DNA of 64,000 nucleotides from DATFVA01 sp963811905 (GTDB lineage Bacteria; Bacteroidota; Ignavibacteria; Ignavibacteriales; Ignavibacteriaceae). Position numbers and translations under genes: made by a program. Positions 52,139 to 60,507 of this stretch are shown piece after piece. Each line of letters starts with the position of its first letter. Positions within the stretch are counted from its first letter, which is position 1. The notes under the pieces were generated by a model. The model was not told the DNA's origin. It made no database searches and worked only from the letters and a program-made list of their open reading frames with translations. The DNA lies in NCBI GenBank assembly GCA_963811905.1, contig CAWETK010000010.1:107420-171419 (forward strand), written 5' to 3'.

Positions 52139-53374
52139 ATGCGCCCGGGCAAATTAAAAATGAAATGGCTTAACACTTTGTTAAATCTTTTTAAATTAAT
52201 CATAAAGACCATAAGGACAGGATCTGCGTTAAGGATGAAATGCAGGGAAGTGAAATATTATCTGAATGATTACCTTATGGGAAAGCTTATAGATGAGATG
52301 AGAAGTGAAATTTCCATTCATTTAAAGCACTGTCATACCTGCAGGAAATCAGCAAGTGATCTCAAAGCAGCATTAAAATCGTCAGGCATTATTAGAAAGA
52401 AAATTCACCAGAGCGAAGAACTTTGGGAAGGGATTTCCGAACCAAACGAGTATGAAGCCGGCTTTAGTCTCCCTGCAATTTTATATTCGCCCCTTCAGAG
52501 GGATAATAGCCAGCACGGCAAATACACATTCAGAAAAAAACTATTCCGGACAAAGTGGATAGCCGTGGGTGCCCCGTTAAGCGCTATACTTATTGCTGTC
52601 CTGATCTCCGTCCTCTACTTTTCCAAAGCCCAGCCCGCTTTCTGGGAGGTGGAAGCACTTAAAGGTTCCCCAACAGCAGGCAGTACTACATTCAGCAAAT
52701 CCGGCACGCTTGCCCTGGGTGATTGGCTTACAACAGATTCACATTCCAAAGCCAGACTGATTGCCGGAATGGCGGGTGAGATAGATGTTGACCCGGACAG
52801 CAGACTGCAGCTTTTAGAGACAAAGGACACCGGCTGCAGAATCTTTCTTCAGAGCGGTAAAATAGATGCAAGGATCTGGGCTCCGGCAAATCATTTCTCA
52901 GTCATCACTCCTTCCGCTGCTGCCATAGATCTGGGATGCAGCTACACGATAGAAGTAGATAAGAAAGGTTCTTCTATCCTGAAGGTTACCGACGGAAAAC
53001 TTATAGTTAAATCGGGAGGAAGCGAGGAAATTGTGGTAGCAGGAACCCTCTGCGAGACCAGGAAAAATAAAGATCCCGGCACACCTTATTTAGCGGATGC
53101 ATCTGCTGAATTTAAAGAAGCATTATTAAATTTTGATTTCGGGGGTAGAACAGATGAAGAACTTGAGGCAGTACTGGAAAGCTCAACTGAAAATGATGCT
53201 TTAAGTCTCTGGTACCTGCTGAAGAATGCAAAACCTGAAAGGGTAAGATTAATATACGACAGACTATCCGAACTCGTGCCTCCTCCTGTGAGCGTAACTT
53301 ATGAAGGGATTGTAAAGAAAAACGAAAAGATGCTGAAAGAATGGTGGGGGAAGATGGAAGGGGGGAAGGATTGA
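52139..53374 (+). CDS. Anti-sigma-like protein: zinc finger, one membrane helix, FecR domain
   Basis: 411 residues from 52139 (AAGGA eight bases upstream); a later ATG at 52235 would start exactly at the domain, MKCREVKYYLNDYLMGKL, and is a real alternative. Residues about 33-80 form a zf-HC2 module (HLKHCHTCRKSASDL, H-x-x-x-C-x-x-C). A transmembrane helix at about 140-160 (LSAILIAVLISVLYF) is followed by a FecR-type beta-helix (WEVEALKGSPTAGSTTFSKSGTLALGDWLTTDSHSKARL to VAGTLCETRKN) and a helical tail. The order zinc finger, helix, FecR fits a membrane anti-sigma factor sensing an outside signal, but no ECF sigma gene lies beside it. Confidence 0.85.
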   Translation: MRPGKLKMKWLNTLLNLFKLIIKTIRTGSALRMKCREVKYYLNDYLMGKLIDEMRSEISIHLKHCHTCRKSASDLKAALKSSGIIRKKIHQSEELWEGISEPNEYEAGFSLPAILYSPLQRDNSQHGKYTFRKKLFRTKWIAVGAPLSAILIAVLISVLYFSKAQPAFWEVEALKGSPTAGSTTFSKSGTLALGDWLTTDSHSKARLIAGMAGEIDVDPDSRLQLLETKDTGCRIFLQSGKIDARIWAPANHFSVITPSAAAIDLGCSYTIEVDKKGSSILKVTDGKLIVKSGGSEEIVVAGTLCETRKNKDPGTPYLADASAEFKEALLNFDFGGRTDEELEAVLESSTENDALSLWYLLKNAKPERVRLIYDRLSELVPPPVSVTYEGIVKKNEKMLKEWWGKMEGGKD

Positions 53375-53460
53375 ATGGTCGAATGATTGAATGAATTATA
53401 CGAATGATTGGTTGATTGAGAGGGATTGGATGATTGAGTGATTGAATAGTATCCCCAGTC
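53375..53460. repeat. Degenerate GATTGA/GAATGA simple-sequence tract
   Basis: About 80 bases of loosely repeated GAATGATTGA and GATTGAGTGATTG units. A similar tract occurs at 53678-53735 and a weaker one at 54317-54365. Not coding. Confidence 0.6.
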
Positions 53461-53470
53461 AGATTTTTGT

Positions 53471-53599
53471 TTTTTTGGTCAAGATATTTGGACTTAGAGC
53501 AGTTTGTAACGTATAGCGGTGGCTGAGTGGCCCGCCCTCGCCTTCAATTTTTAGGCGGGATGTTGATAAATCCGGCCTTGACGGATATCGAAGCCACCG
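53471..53599. repeat. REP-like structured repeat, copy A
   Basis: Outer stem CGGTGGCT (53517-53524) / AGCCACCG (53592-53599); inner stem CCCGCC (53531-53536) / GGCGGG (53554-53559). The 46 bases before it (from 53471) are shared with copy B at 54933. The end GATATCGAAGCCACC is common to the family. Confidence 0.75.
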
Positions 53600-53677
53600 A
53601 AAATCAAGAATGTTCAATAATTTGTAGAGCTTCTTACCTATTTATGGTTGTTTTTGGTTGCCGGCTTGCAGCGTTGT

Positions 53678-53735
53678 GAGTGAATGGTTGACTGATTGGT
53701 TGATTGAGTGATTGGATGAAGCGGAAGGGAAACAG
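53678..53735. repeat. Second GATTGA-type simple-sequence tract
   Basis: Units such as GATTGGTTGATTGAGTGATTG, similar to the tract at 53375. Between it and the DoxX gene at 53870 lies AT-rich promoter-like sequence. Confidence 0.5.
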
Positions 53736-53869
53736 ATTTTGCAGATGCGCGATTTTGGATTTGTCATTTCGATAGGGCTCTTTCTTATTCCATAATAAAT
53801 AATTACATTCTTATCAGATGAATTAAATATTTCTTCTATTTATACCAATTTTATTTTCGGGGAGGAATT

Positions 53870-54316
53870 ATGAATTGGACTCTTCAGATTGAAAAATGGG
53901 CCGACAAACATCATCCCAGATGGATCGATTACCTCAGAGTGCTTCTCGGTATTATCCTTATAATGAAAGGCATCACTCTTATAATTAACCGCGAGCAGGT
54001 AGTGCTGAATATGGAAATGAGCAGCATAGATGTCTTTTCTTTCCTTGTTACATCCCAGTATGTACTTGTTTTTTATATCGCCGGAGGACTGCTTGTAGCG
54101 ATAGGACTGCTGACACGTGTAATAGTACTTTTCCAGATCCCTATCCTTGCAGCAACGATTATTTTTATCGATTACCATAAGGGACTGTTTGCACTTAATT
54201 CGGAACTAATTTATTCAGTCCTGATACTTGGTCTCCTGATCTTTTACCTTATCTATGGATCGGGGAGATTTTCGGTTGATAATCTGGTGGATCAGAAAAA
54301 GGAATTTACGAATTAG
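53870..54316 (+). CDS. DoxX-family membrane protein (first of two paralogues)
   Basis: 148 residues, four transmembrane helices: about 20-40 (YLRVLLGIILIMKGITLII), 55-77, 83-103 and 117-137. The start WADKHHPRWIDYLRVLLGIILIMKG and the G-G-L-L-V-A-I-G-L-L-T-R segment fit the DoxX/TQO small-subunit-like group. Such proteins are linked with membrane redox chemistry or quinol processes, but this short form has no clear role. GGGGAGG precedes the ATG closely. A paralogue with the same order follows at 54472. Confidence 0.82.
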   Translation: MNWTLQIEKWADKHHPRWIDYLRVLLGIILIMKGITLIINREQVVLNMEMSSIDVFSFLVTSQYVLVFYIAGGLLVAIGLLTRVIVLFQIPILAATIIFIDYHKGLFALNSELIYSVLILGLLIFYLIYGSGRFSVDNLVDQKKEFTN

Positions 54317-54471
54317 CGGATTGAGCGGACTTAACGGATGAATTAGCGGATTATCGATTGATGGAATAATGCGATAGTTGAAAGGGATAGTGTTGTTTTT
54401 GTGTCTTACTATACCTCGTAAGGGAAAATCTATGGTTAATTTAAAAAAGTCAAAACAACCATGGAGAAAAA

Positions 54472-54909
54472 ATGAGCACACTTTCGGGGATTGAAAAATG
54501 GTCGGAAGAACATCATCCGGTTTATATCGATTTTTTACGAATACTTCTGGGAATATTTTTAATAGCAAAAGGCGCTTCGTTTATTAATCACCGCGAACAG
54601 ATAGAATGGCTGCTGGTAAACCATCATCTTGAATTCCTAATCTTTTTAACTTCTATATATGTTATACTTTTTCATATCGGCGGCGGACTGCTTATTGCGA
54701 CGGGATTAATTACCCGCTGGGCAATTGCGTTCCAGATACCTATCTTAATAGGCGCTGTATTCTTTGTAAACCTTCCTCACGGATTTACATCAATTAACAG
54801 CGAGCTGGGATTTTCAATAGCCACACTTGTCCTGTTAATACTCTTTATGTTTTATGGATCAGGTAATTTTTCACTCGATTATTATGTGAGAAATCATAAG
54901 GATAGATGA
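54472..54909 (+). CDS. DoxX-family membrane protein (second paralogue)
   Basis: 145 residues, four transmembrane helices in the same places as the gene at 53870. Shared stretches: I-E-K-W-(A/S)-(D/E)-x-H-H-P, (L/F)-L-G-I-(I/F)-L-I-x-K-G, G-G-L-L-(V/I)-A-(I/T)-G-L-(L/I)-T-R, Q-I-P-I-L, Y-G-S-G-(R/N)-F-S. The two arose by tandem duplication and have since diverged. GAGAAA lies just before the ATG. Gap to the first copy is 155 bases with its own degenerate tract, so transcription may be independent. Confidence 0.82.
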   Translation: MSTLSGIEKWSEEHHPVYIDFLRILLGIFLIAKGASFINHREQIEWLLVNHHLEFLIFLTSIYVILFHIGGGLLIATGLITRWAIAFQIPILIGAVFFVNLPHGFTSINSELGFSIATLVLLILFMFYGSGNFSLDYYVRNHKDR

Positions 54910-54932
54910 GGGGGGGATTGAGCGAATTCGAT

Positions 54933-55241
54933 TTTTTTTTGGCCAGGATATTTGAACTTACAGCATTTTGTAACGTATAGCGATGGCTGAGTAGCACCAC
55001 CTTGCTATTTCTTGAGAGCGAAGCGTATCGAAGCCTGACTTGAGTAAAGATTTGTAACGTGTGCGGTGGCCGACCTGTCCCGACTCATCAATGTACATCA
55101 GGTCGGGAGTGTCCCGCCTTGCTTTAATTCTTTGGGGCTGGATGTTGAGTCCGGCAGCTGCCGGACGAAATCTTGAGTCCTCGAAATCCCGCGCATTTAT
55201 TTCCTGCGGCGGGACGTGCTCTGACGGATATCGAGGCCACC
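54933..55241. repeat. REP-like structured repeat, composite copy B
   Basis: Two units. B1 (54933-55036) repeats the leader of copy A with a damaged outer stem (CGATGGCT against GAAGCCTG). B2 (55065-55241) has outer stem GGTGGCC/GGCCACC, a GACCTG/CAGGTC hairpin (55072-55104), inner stem GTCCCGCC/GGCGGGAC (55111-55118 with 55208-55215) and a perfect 14-base palindrome CCGGCAGCTGCCGG at 55151-55164. A 97-codon ORF on each strand here is an artefact of the symmetry. Confidence 0.75.
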
Positions 55242-55394
55242 AATATAGCAATAAGGTTTCTTGGGTTATTTTCTTTTGTGTTACTATGCAACCTTATAGT
55301 TTAACAAAGACGCTAAGGAGATTGGATAAGTTGACATTTGAGATTTTATTTTGAAATTTGCCAGACCGGGCAATTAAACACTTTTAAAGAACAG

Positions 55395-55847
55395 ATGACG
55401 GGCAATAATTTCTTTTATAAATTCTGTCTTTCTTCTCTGCTGTTTACAGCTATACTATTTCAGTCATGCACTCCTGTAGCCTCATACAGCGAAACCGCTT
55501 ATACACAGGCTATCAGGCTAAAGCTGGAATCACTTGAACTGATGAGCAAAGCCACAGAAGGGTACTCAAACCATTCGGGCGAAGCCGACACGCTTAAAAA
55601 AGAATTAAGATTTGCCTACGAATATGCGAAAGGGAAACCCAACAACGATTTAACAGCGAAGCAATGGGAAATAATGATAAATCCCGACAGAAACCTCATC
55701 GGGGGATTTCTAAGGATATGGAAAGAGGACCTGATCCTTACACCTGTTTTTGTAAGCGAGGCTCAGGGCGTTATCGGTGATGCATTTGATACCATCATCG
55801 GACTTGAAAGCGGAAAAATTAAACCATCTCAACTGGAGGAGCAATAG
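55395..55847 (+). CDS. Small lipoprotein of unknown function
   Basis: 150 residues from the ATG at 55395, where a signal sequence (FYKFCLSSLLFTAILFQSC) begins within a few codons; the longer frame from 55338 has no such feature. Lipobox LFQSC, Cys near 20. The mature part is helical and acidic (QAIRLKLESLELMSKATEGYS, EADTLKKELRFAYEYAKGK) with a C-terminal ISLES-type helix; no family recognised. It overlaps in function unit with the next gene, starting two bases after this stop, so the two are cotranslated. Confidence 0.75.
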   Translation: MTGNNFFYKFCLSSLLFTAILFQSCTPVASYSETAYTQAIRLKLESLELMSKATEGYSNHSGEADTLKKELRFAYEYAKGKPNNDLTAKQWEIMINPDRNLIGGFLRIWKEDLILTPVFVSEAQGVIGDAFDTIIGLESGKIKPSQLEEQ

Positions 55848-55849
55848 TT

Positions 55850-56176
55850 ATGGCGGACTTTGATGCTTTTCTCGAACAATTAAAAACCAGTCTTCCGGGA
55901 CTTGCACAGAATTCTTTCAAGAAGTACTCACAGCAGATTTTGCACGACGGCACTGAATTTGCAAAAAAGCTTGAAGAAGATCTTCAGAGGTGGAGCGTTG
56001 AATATTCAATCCACGAAATGACTAAAGAAGAATTTGAATTCCTTGTTAAAGGAAAGAAGGATCTCCTCGAAATGGAAGCCCTGAAGCAGCTGGGTCTTGC
56101 CCGCACAGAGCTGAATAAGCTGCGCAATGCGATAGTAGAAACCGTGACAGAAACAGCGGTGAAGGTGCTATTGTAA
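55850..56176 (+). CDS. Small helical cytoplasmic protein of unknown function
   Basis: 108 residues, wholly alpha-helical by pattern (FDAFLEQLKTSLPGLAQNSFKKY, DGTEFAKKLEEDLQRWSVEY, MTKEEFEFLVKGKKDLLEMEALKQLGLARTELNKLRNAIVETV), with no signal peptide. GGAGG-like AGGAG lies just before the ATG, inside the end of the preceding lipoprotein gene. The operonic pair of a helical lipoprotein with a helical soluble protein is suggestive of a partner relation. No family recognised. Confidence 0.75.
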   Translation: MADFDAFLEQLKTSLPGLAQNSFKKYSQQILHDGTEFAKKLEEDLQRWSVEYSIHEMTKEEFEFLVKGKKDLLEMEALKQLGLARTELNKLRNAIVETVTETAVKVLL

Positions 56177-56377
56177 ATCCCGGCTTACATTCTACAATTT
56201 TCAATTCAGTGTCGACTGATTTTAATTTTACAGCCGGCTTTCCGGCGAAATATTCACAAATCCTGGCCCGAATACGAGACAAAAGTCCGGCCCAAAACAT
56301 TATACCGCCACTACTAACTGGGATTTGAAAAAACTGAATGAATACCTGCCAAAAAGATAACAACAGTTTAATATTTT

Positions 56378-56743
56378 CTATTCATTATTTGACGTCCACT
56401 GACGGAACACAATACTAACACCCGTTTTGTCTGCTAGTGCGAATTCAAGAGCACCCCACGGTCTTTTTGTCACTTTAGGAAGATTCGGATGCAGCACCTC
56501 CGGTCTTTTTCCTGCAACCTCCTTATATATCTCGTTAATGGTATCCGTTTCGATAGTAATTTCCGGCCGGTCTTTAGATGCAAATTCTTCACTTTCAACA
56601 ATGTAGGCTTTTGCTCCGTCCCGGCTTACCGCAGCCAAAGAATCCTCTTTGTAGATCACATTAAATCCAAGACAATTCACAAACAGATCTAACCCTTCAT
56701 CCATTTTATTGAAAAATACTTTCGGAATCAGCTGTATCATCAT
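56378..56743 (-). CDS. VOC-superfamily (glyoxalase/bleomycin-resistance-like) protein
   Basis: 121 residues, the size of a one-module-pair VOC protein. IPKVFFNKMDEGLDLFVNCLGFNVIYKED is the first beta-alpha-beta-beta-beta unit with the D-x-x-x-x-x-F-Y-x-x-x-L-G-F-type pattern, and RPWGALEFALADKTGVSIVFRQW the end of the second. Metal ligands of the enzymatic members are not obvious, so binding or minor enzymatic roles are equally possible. Cytoplasmic single gene. Confidence 0.78.
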   Translation of the reverse strand: MMIQLIPKVFFNKMDEGLDLFVNCLGFNVIYKEDSLAAVSRDGAKAYIVESEEFASKDRPEITIETDTINEIYKEVAGKRPEVLHPNLPKVTKRPWGALEFALADKTGVSIVFRQWTSNNE

Positions 56744-56937
56744 AAAGTTTTTCCCTATCGTTGATAATAAATAATCGTCTATGATCTTAATTTAATAAAA
56801 TCCCTGTTTCGGAGAGTTGCTTAATGCCGGGAATCCGGATAAAAATATTTAACCATCAGCAGATTCTTTTTAATTACAGTTTCTTTATATAAGTTGCATT
56901 CACACCAATACCTATAATTAACAGAAAGGATCATTAT

Positions 56938-57420
56938 ATGAAGAGGTTCTGTTTGTTCATAATAGGTTTTTTCATGCTCCTGCCCGCATTATTAACTGCA
57001 CAGGAAAAACCATTCCAGCTTTCACTCTTTAACCCGATTCAGATTGTACCCGAAAACGAATCCATCAACGGGATCAGGCTGAACCTGATTTATACCAAAA
57101 ATGTTAATGTAACGGGATTTGACTGGGGATTTGTTAATGTTACAACAGGGAAACAGTTGGGTGTCCAATGGGGCGCAGTCAATAAAACGGATGGAGGTTT
57201 CAAAGGATGGCAAAATGGCGTTGTGAATGTATCCAAAGGAGATTTTACGGGACTGCAGAGTTCCTGGGTGAACTATCACGGCGGATACTTTAACGGTCTG
57301 CAGATTTCCATTATAAATTATACTGAAACACTTAAAGGACTTCAGCTCGGATTACTAAACATTATAGATAAAGGCGGCTTTTTGCCGGTATTCCCGATAT
57401 TTAACTTCGATTTTGATTGA
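56938..57420 (+). CDS. Secreted surface-repeat (LA_2272-like) protein
   Basis: 160 residues with a signal peptide (FCLFIIGFFMLLPALLTAQ). The mature chain repeats a unit G-x-x-x-G-x-x-N-x-T/x-x-x-x-G-x-Q-x-G (FDWGFVNVTTGKQLGVQWGAVN, GGFKGWQNGVVNVSKGDFTGLQ, GYFNGLQISIINYTETLKGLQLGLLN) and ends in GGFLPVFPIFNFDFD, the pattern of the LA_2272-type surface repeats widely found in Bacteroidota. Likely folds as a parallel beta-stack outside the cytoplasm. Function unknown. AAAGGA precedes the ATG. Confidence 0.8.
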   Translation: MKRFCLFIIGFFMLLPALLTAQEKPFQLSLFNPIQIVPENESINGIRLNLIYTKNVNVTGFDWGFVNVTTGKQLGVQWGAVNKTDGGFKGWQNGVVNVSKGDFTGLQSSWVNYHGGYFNGLQISIINYTETLKGLQLGLLNIIDKGGFLPVFPIFNFDFD

Positions 57421-57527
57421 TACCTGGTTATCTATTTCTTCACCCGGCGCATCGTAAATTTGTTTTTTCTGTGATCATTCTTTTTTCATTAATGAAGGAT
57501 ACTTTAAAATAAAGCTGTTGTATCTTA

Positions 57528-57559
57528 AGGCCCCTGTTTTTATAGCAGAACGGGGGCCT
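57528..57559. terminator. Strong hairpin, possible terminator
   Basis: Eleven-pair stem AGGCCCCTGTT/AACGGGGGCCT (57528-57538 with 57549-57559, one G-T pair, ten-base loop), between the surface-repeat gene and the convergent thioredoxin gene. No T tract follows on either strand, so its terminator role is uncertain. Confidence 0.45.
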
Positions 57560-57629
57560 GATCGCCACGTGCAAAATCATTCCGGGGGAAAGCTTTTATA
57601 TTTTCATTTGCCCTGGTAGGCTTGTCAAT

Positions 57630-58022
57630 TTAATTTTGCAGATACGACTTCAGATCCTCTTTCTGTTTAACACCGAGAAGAACCCTTTTAACCACGCCGT
57701 CCTGAACAAGGATAGTTGTAGGGGTCGCCTTAATACCGAACACCTTTGCTGTCTCCATATCCCTGGAAATATCAACATCGAAAATATTTTTATTTGATGA
57801 CTGAAGCTCTTTAATTATCGGGGTCTGGTACTTACAGGCGCGGCAGCCGGGACTAAAAAAGTACACAAGTCCTTTCGAACCATTTTTCTCAAGAGACTTA
57901 AGTTTCCCCTGCAGTCCCGATATTTTCTTTCCCTTCGATTTTTTTGCCTGTGATACCATCATAAACTGAAGAGAAAAGAACAGGAGGAAAAAACCGGCAA
58001 TTGCATATACAATAATCATCAT
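57630..58022 (-). CDS. Membrane-anchored thioredoxin-family protein
   Basis: 130 residues. One N-terminal membrane helix (IIVYAIAGFFLLFFSLQFMM), a charged linker, then a thioredoxin fold with SKGLVYFFSPGCRACKYQTPIIKEL (C-R-A-C) and the cis-Pro loop FGIKATPTTILVQDG. A small reductase or a disulfide carrier in the periplasm or facing the cytoplasm. The single gene is convergent with the surface-repeat gene and may act on the Omp28-like and TlpA proteins, though nothing in the sequence proves it. Confidence 0.88.
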   Translation of the reverse strand: MMIIVYAIAGFFLLFFSLQFMMVSQAKKSKGKKISGLQGKLKSLEKNGSKGLVYFFSPGCRACKYQTPIIKELQSSNKNIFDVDISRDMETAKVFGIKATPTTILVQDGVVKRVLLGVKQKEDLKSYLQN

Positions 58023-58472
58023 TGTAGTTACACTTATAAATTATTTCTTAATATATGCGTTTGATTCACAGCAGGGTCAAAAGATTCCCTGAAATAGCCT
58101 TTCCCTGAATATAAACAGTGCTGTTCAAAATAAACTTAAAGCATTAAAAAAGTTTAAGTTTTAGAAAAGAAATAAAGCAATTTCCCCTTTCTTATTTTGA
58201 ATCCCTCTTATTGTTGGTGATCAAAGAAGAACACCCTATCAGCGTCTTTTTGAAAAATTGCAAAACTTGCTGCGGTGTCTGAGTGTCCCGCTCTTGCTTG
58301 TGATCGCTAGGCGGGACGTATCGAAGACACCGATATTAATAAGAATCATTCAAGCGATTTATCTATTTCGGACAGATATGATAATATTATGGTTTCTTGT
58401 TTATTCAGCATATTGGACAGACTAAAAGTATATTCATTTACTCTGCTTTCCCTGAATATTAAGAAATACTTC
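58023..58472. other. 450-base gap containing REP-like copy C
   Basis: AT-rich except for the REP-like element at 58273-58332. No gene supported. The promoter of the thioredoxin gene should lie at its left end. Confidence 0.4.
58273..58332. repeat. REP-like structured repeat, copy C
   Basis: Outer stem CGGTGTCT (58273-58280) / AGACACCG (58325-58332); inner stem GTCCCGC (58285-58291) / GCGGGAC (58311-58317). Compared with copies A (GGTGGCT/AGCCACC) and B2 (GGTGGCC/GGCCACC) both arms change together, preserving pairing. Confidence 0.8.
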
Positions 58473-60017
58473 CTACACTGCCATTCGTTTTACATCTGAT
58501 TTCAAATATGCATTCTGGTCGTGGAAAATTGATGTTTCAGGAAGCCATTCCCACAGGGGACCAAGTTCTTTTTTTATCATATTCAGATAAAATCCGGGAA
58601 GCCTCGTTGTTTCCTGTTCAAAATAGTCTCTGAATTTTATGTTTGAATTCAGCAATTTAAATATCTCTTTATTATATGCTACTCTGCCGAAACCTTCCTC
58701 CGATATTGCACGAACTACATTCATCCACCGGGGTATAAATGCCTTTGTTGCAATAAGTCTTCTGGCAATAGCATTCCAGGAAAATGAATGCTCGCCAAGG
58801 CTTATAATATGAGAATAAAATTCTGTCCATTGATAGTTGAGGGGTTTTACATTCATAGCGTGATTATTATCAAGGAAGTGAAATGGAAATGGTAGTACTC
58901 TCTGCAGTTTCTGGTATTCAAGATTCAGCGGTGCAGCCCGACCGAACGCGGAAAGCAGTGAGTAGCCCGGAAAAGCACCGGGAGTCATATCTACGAATTT
59001 TTTCGTAAGCTCAAAAGGCTCCTCCCCTTCGTCTGCGTCAATACCCAGAACAAAATTAGTCTGAATATAAGGAATATACCTTAGTATCATATTAATCTGA
59101 TCAGCAATCTGCTCAACTTTAGCCATCCCCGTCAGACTCCCCGTCTTTGATTTATTTCCAAGGTCGAACCATGATTCAATTCCGGGCAGCATAGCTCCGA
59201 ATCCATTGCGTTTAAGCCGTTTTACGTGTGGTTCTGATAGTATTGATAAGCTGCTTTCTGCGATAAAATCTATACTGTTCTCGGGAACGACCTGTTCTAT
59301 CGCATCCATATATTCGTTGAACCGTATCCCAAAATTAGGATCGTGCCATCCGACAAGAGGACGTTTAAACCTGGTTAAGAGAAAAGCCAGGTCTTCCTTC
59401 ATAACCTCAAAATCCAGGGGCTGATATGCCACTGTTGAATCAATACAAAAGCTGCAGGTATACGGGCAGCCCAGACTCCCGAGCATTGGAATAAGCTTAA
59501 TAAGGGGAGCTTTTTTAAGTGTCGGTTCAATAAATTTCCATCTTTCTTTCACTCCCGGGAGTGATGACGGCTGCTTTTTAGCTGTTATATGCAAACCCAC
59601 AGGGCGGTTATGGGTGCAGTTCTGCAGAATTTCCCGGATAACATTCTTGTCCGTAAATCCAACAACATAATCAAAATATTTTACCGCGTCTTCAGGATAA
59701 CATCTTGCGTGCGGACCGCCCAGCACAGTGACAGCGCCGCGCGAACGAAGTAATTTGCTCATTGCATATGCGGTCAGCGCTCCCTCGGTAAATGCACCTA
59801 TAAAAATCAGATCAGCATTTTCCGGAAGCTCCTCCATTAAGTTTTCCTTTCCTGTATAACAAACATAAGTTACACTATGTCCCTCCTCCTCACACCACAC
59901 TCCTATCGCCTGGGGCATAATGCTTGCAAAATTTGCATTCATTATCCTTGCAAACAATTTCTTATTAGGCTTTTTTGATACCAGGTCAATTATCCCTATT
60001 TCCAGCTTTCGATTCAT
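58473..60017 (-). CDS. B12-binding-domain radical SAM protein
   Basis: 514 residues. N-terminal Rossmann-like B12-binding region of about 130 residues (ADLIFIGAFTEGALTAYAMSKLLRSRGAVTVLGGPHARCYPEDAVKYF), then a radical SAM core with the cluster motif LGSLGCPYTCSFCIDS (C-x-x-x-C-x-x-C) near 185, GWHDPNFGIRFNEYMDAIEQVV, and the MLPGIESWFDLGNKSKTG and TNFVLGIDADEG stretches of strands 4-6. Such enzymes catalyse methylation, ring formation or other radical steps on natural products and lipids; the substrate here is unknown. No cosubstrate gene nearby. Cytoplasmic. Confidence 0.92.
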   Translation of the reverse strand: MNRKLEIGIIDLVSKKPNKKLFARIMNANFASIMPQAIGVWCEEEGHSVTYVCYTGKENLMEELPENADLIFIGAFTEGALTAYAMSKLLRSRGAVTVLGGPHARCYPEDAVKYFDYVVGFTDKNVIREILQNCTHNRPVGLHITAKKQPSSLPGVKERWKFIEPTLKKAPLIKLIPMLGSLGCPYTCSFCIDSTVAYQPLDFEVMKEDLAFLLTRFKRPLVGWHDPNFGIRFNEYMDAIEQVVPENSIDFIAESSLSILSEPHVKRLKRNGFGAMLPGIESWFDLGNKSKTGSLTGMAKVEQIADQINMILRYIPYIQTNFVLGIDADEGEEPFELTKKFVDMTPGAFPGYSLLSAFGRAAPLNLEYQKLQRVLPFPFHFLDNNHAMNVKPLNYQWTEFYSHIISLGEHSFSWNAIARRLIATKAFIPRWMNVVRAISEEGFGRVAYNKEIFKLLNSNIKFRDYFEQETTRLPGFYLNMIKKELGPLWEWLPETSIFHDQNAYLKSDVKRMAV

Positions 60018-60434
60018 ATTACCAGCATTTCAAATAATAATTAGCAATTTTTCAGATTAATTCTGAAACAGATTGACCACATCTTCCGGACATGAAGATA
60101 TTAATTCTATTACTCGCAGGAATGAATCTATCGGATGAAAAAAGGATTAATCCTTTTGAGGCAGGCAAATGGGGAACTGAACAATTAAACCAGAGTCATT
60201 TTAAAAATCTTTTGGAACAATCATAATGTTTATTGCCTGTCATCTTCCAGGACCTCCATAAATTACTTGTCTTTCCAGCTGATTCATTTTAATTGAGATC
60301 GGTTTTGATTAAACCGTGAAATAGAAATTGAATTAATTCCAGAAAGATTCAGTATATTTTTTAGATTATGTCCACGAATGAAGATGATTTGGGGGGTAGA
60401 AGAGTTAAAAAAGTTCGGAAAAAGAGGTATTTTG
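60018..60434. other. Gap with one doubtful 44-codon ORF
   Basis: A plus-strand frame at 60092-60226, MKILILLLAGMNLSDEK onward to FKNLLEQS, has no clear Shine-Dalgarno and no recognised family; it could be a fragment of a larger lost gene. Otherwise AT-rich with nothing recognised. Confidence 0.3.
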
Positions 60435-60507
60435 TGCACCCTACCGGGCTCGAACCGGTGACCTGCTGATTAAGAGTCAGATGCTCTACCAACTGAGCTA
60501 AGGGTGC
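60435..60507 (-). tRNA. tRNA-Lys (anticodon CTT)
   Basis: 73 bases. On the minus strand the sequence opens GCACCCTTAGCTCAGTTGG and closes with the T arm GGTTCGAGCCC and an acceptor GGGTGC plus discriminator A. Acceptor arms GCACCC/GGGTGC pair. The anticodon CTT lies at 60472-60474, in the loop TCTTAAT. CCA is not encoded; CAA follows. The element is next to accessory DNA on its 5' side. Confidence 0.97.

Noticed and set aside
54958..55354. Two overlapping 97-codon ORFs, one per strand, in REP-like copy B
   Set aside because: They arise from the near-palindromic repeat; neither has a start signal or domain.
60092..60226. 44-codon plus-strand ORF between the radical SAM gene and tRNA-Lys
   Set aside because: Weak start signal and no recognised family; mentioned only within the gap entry.
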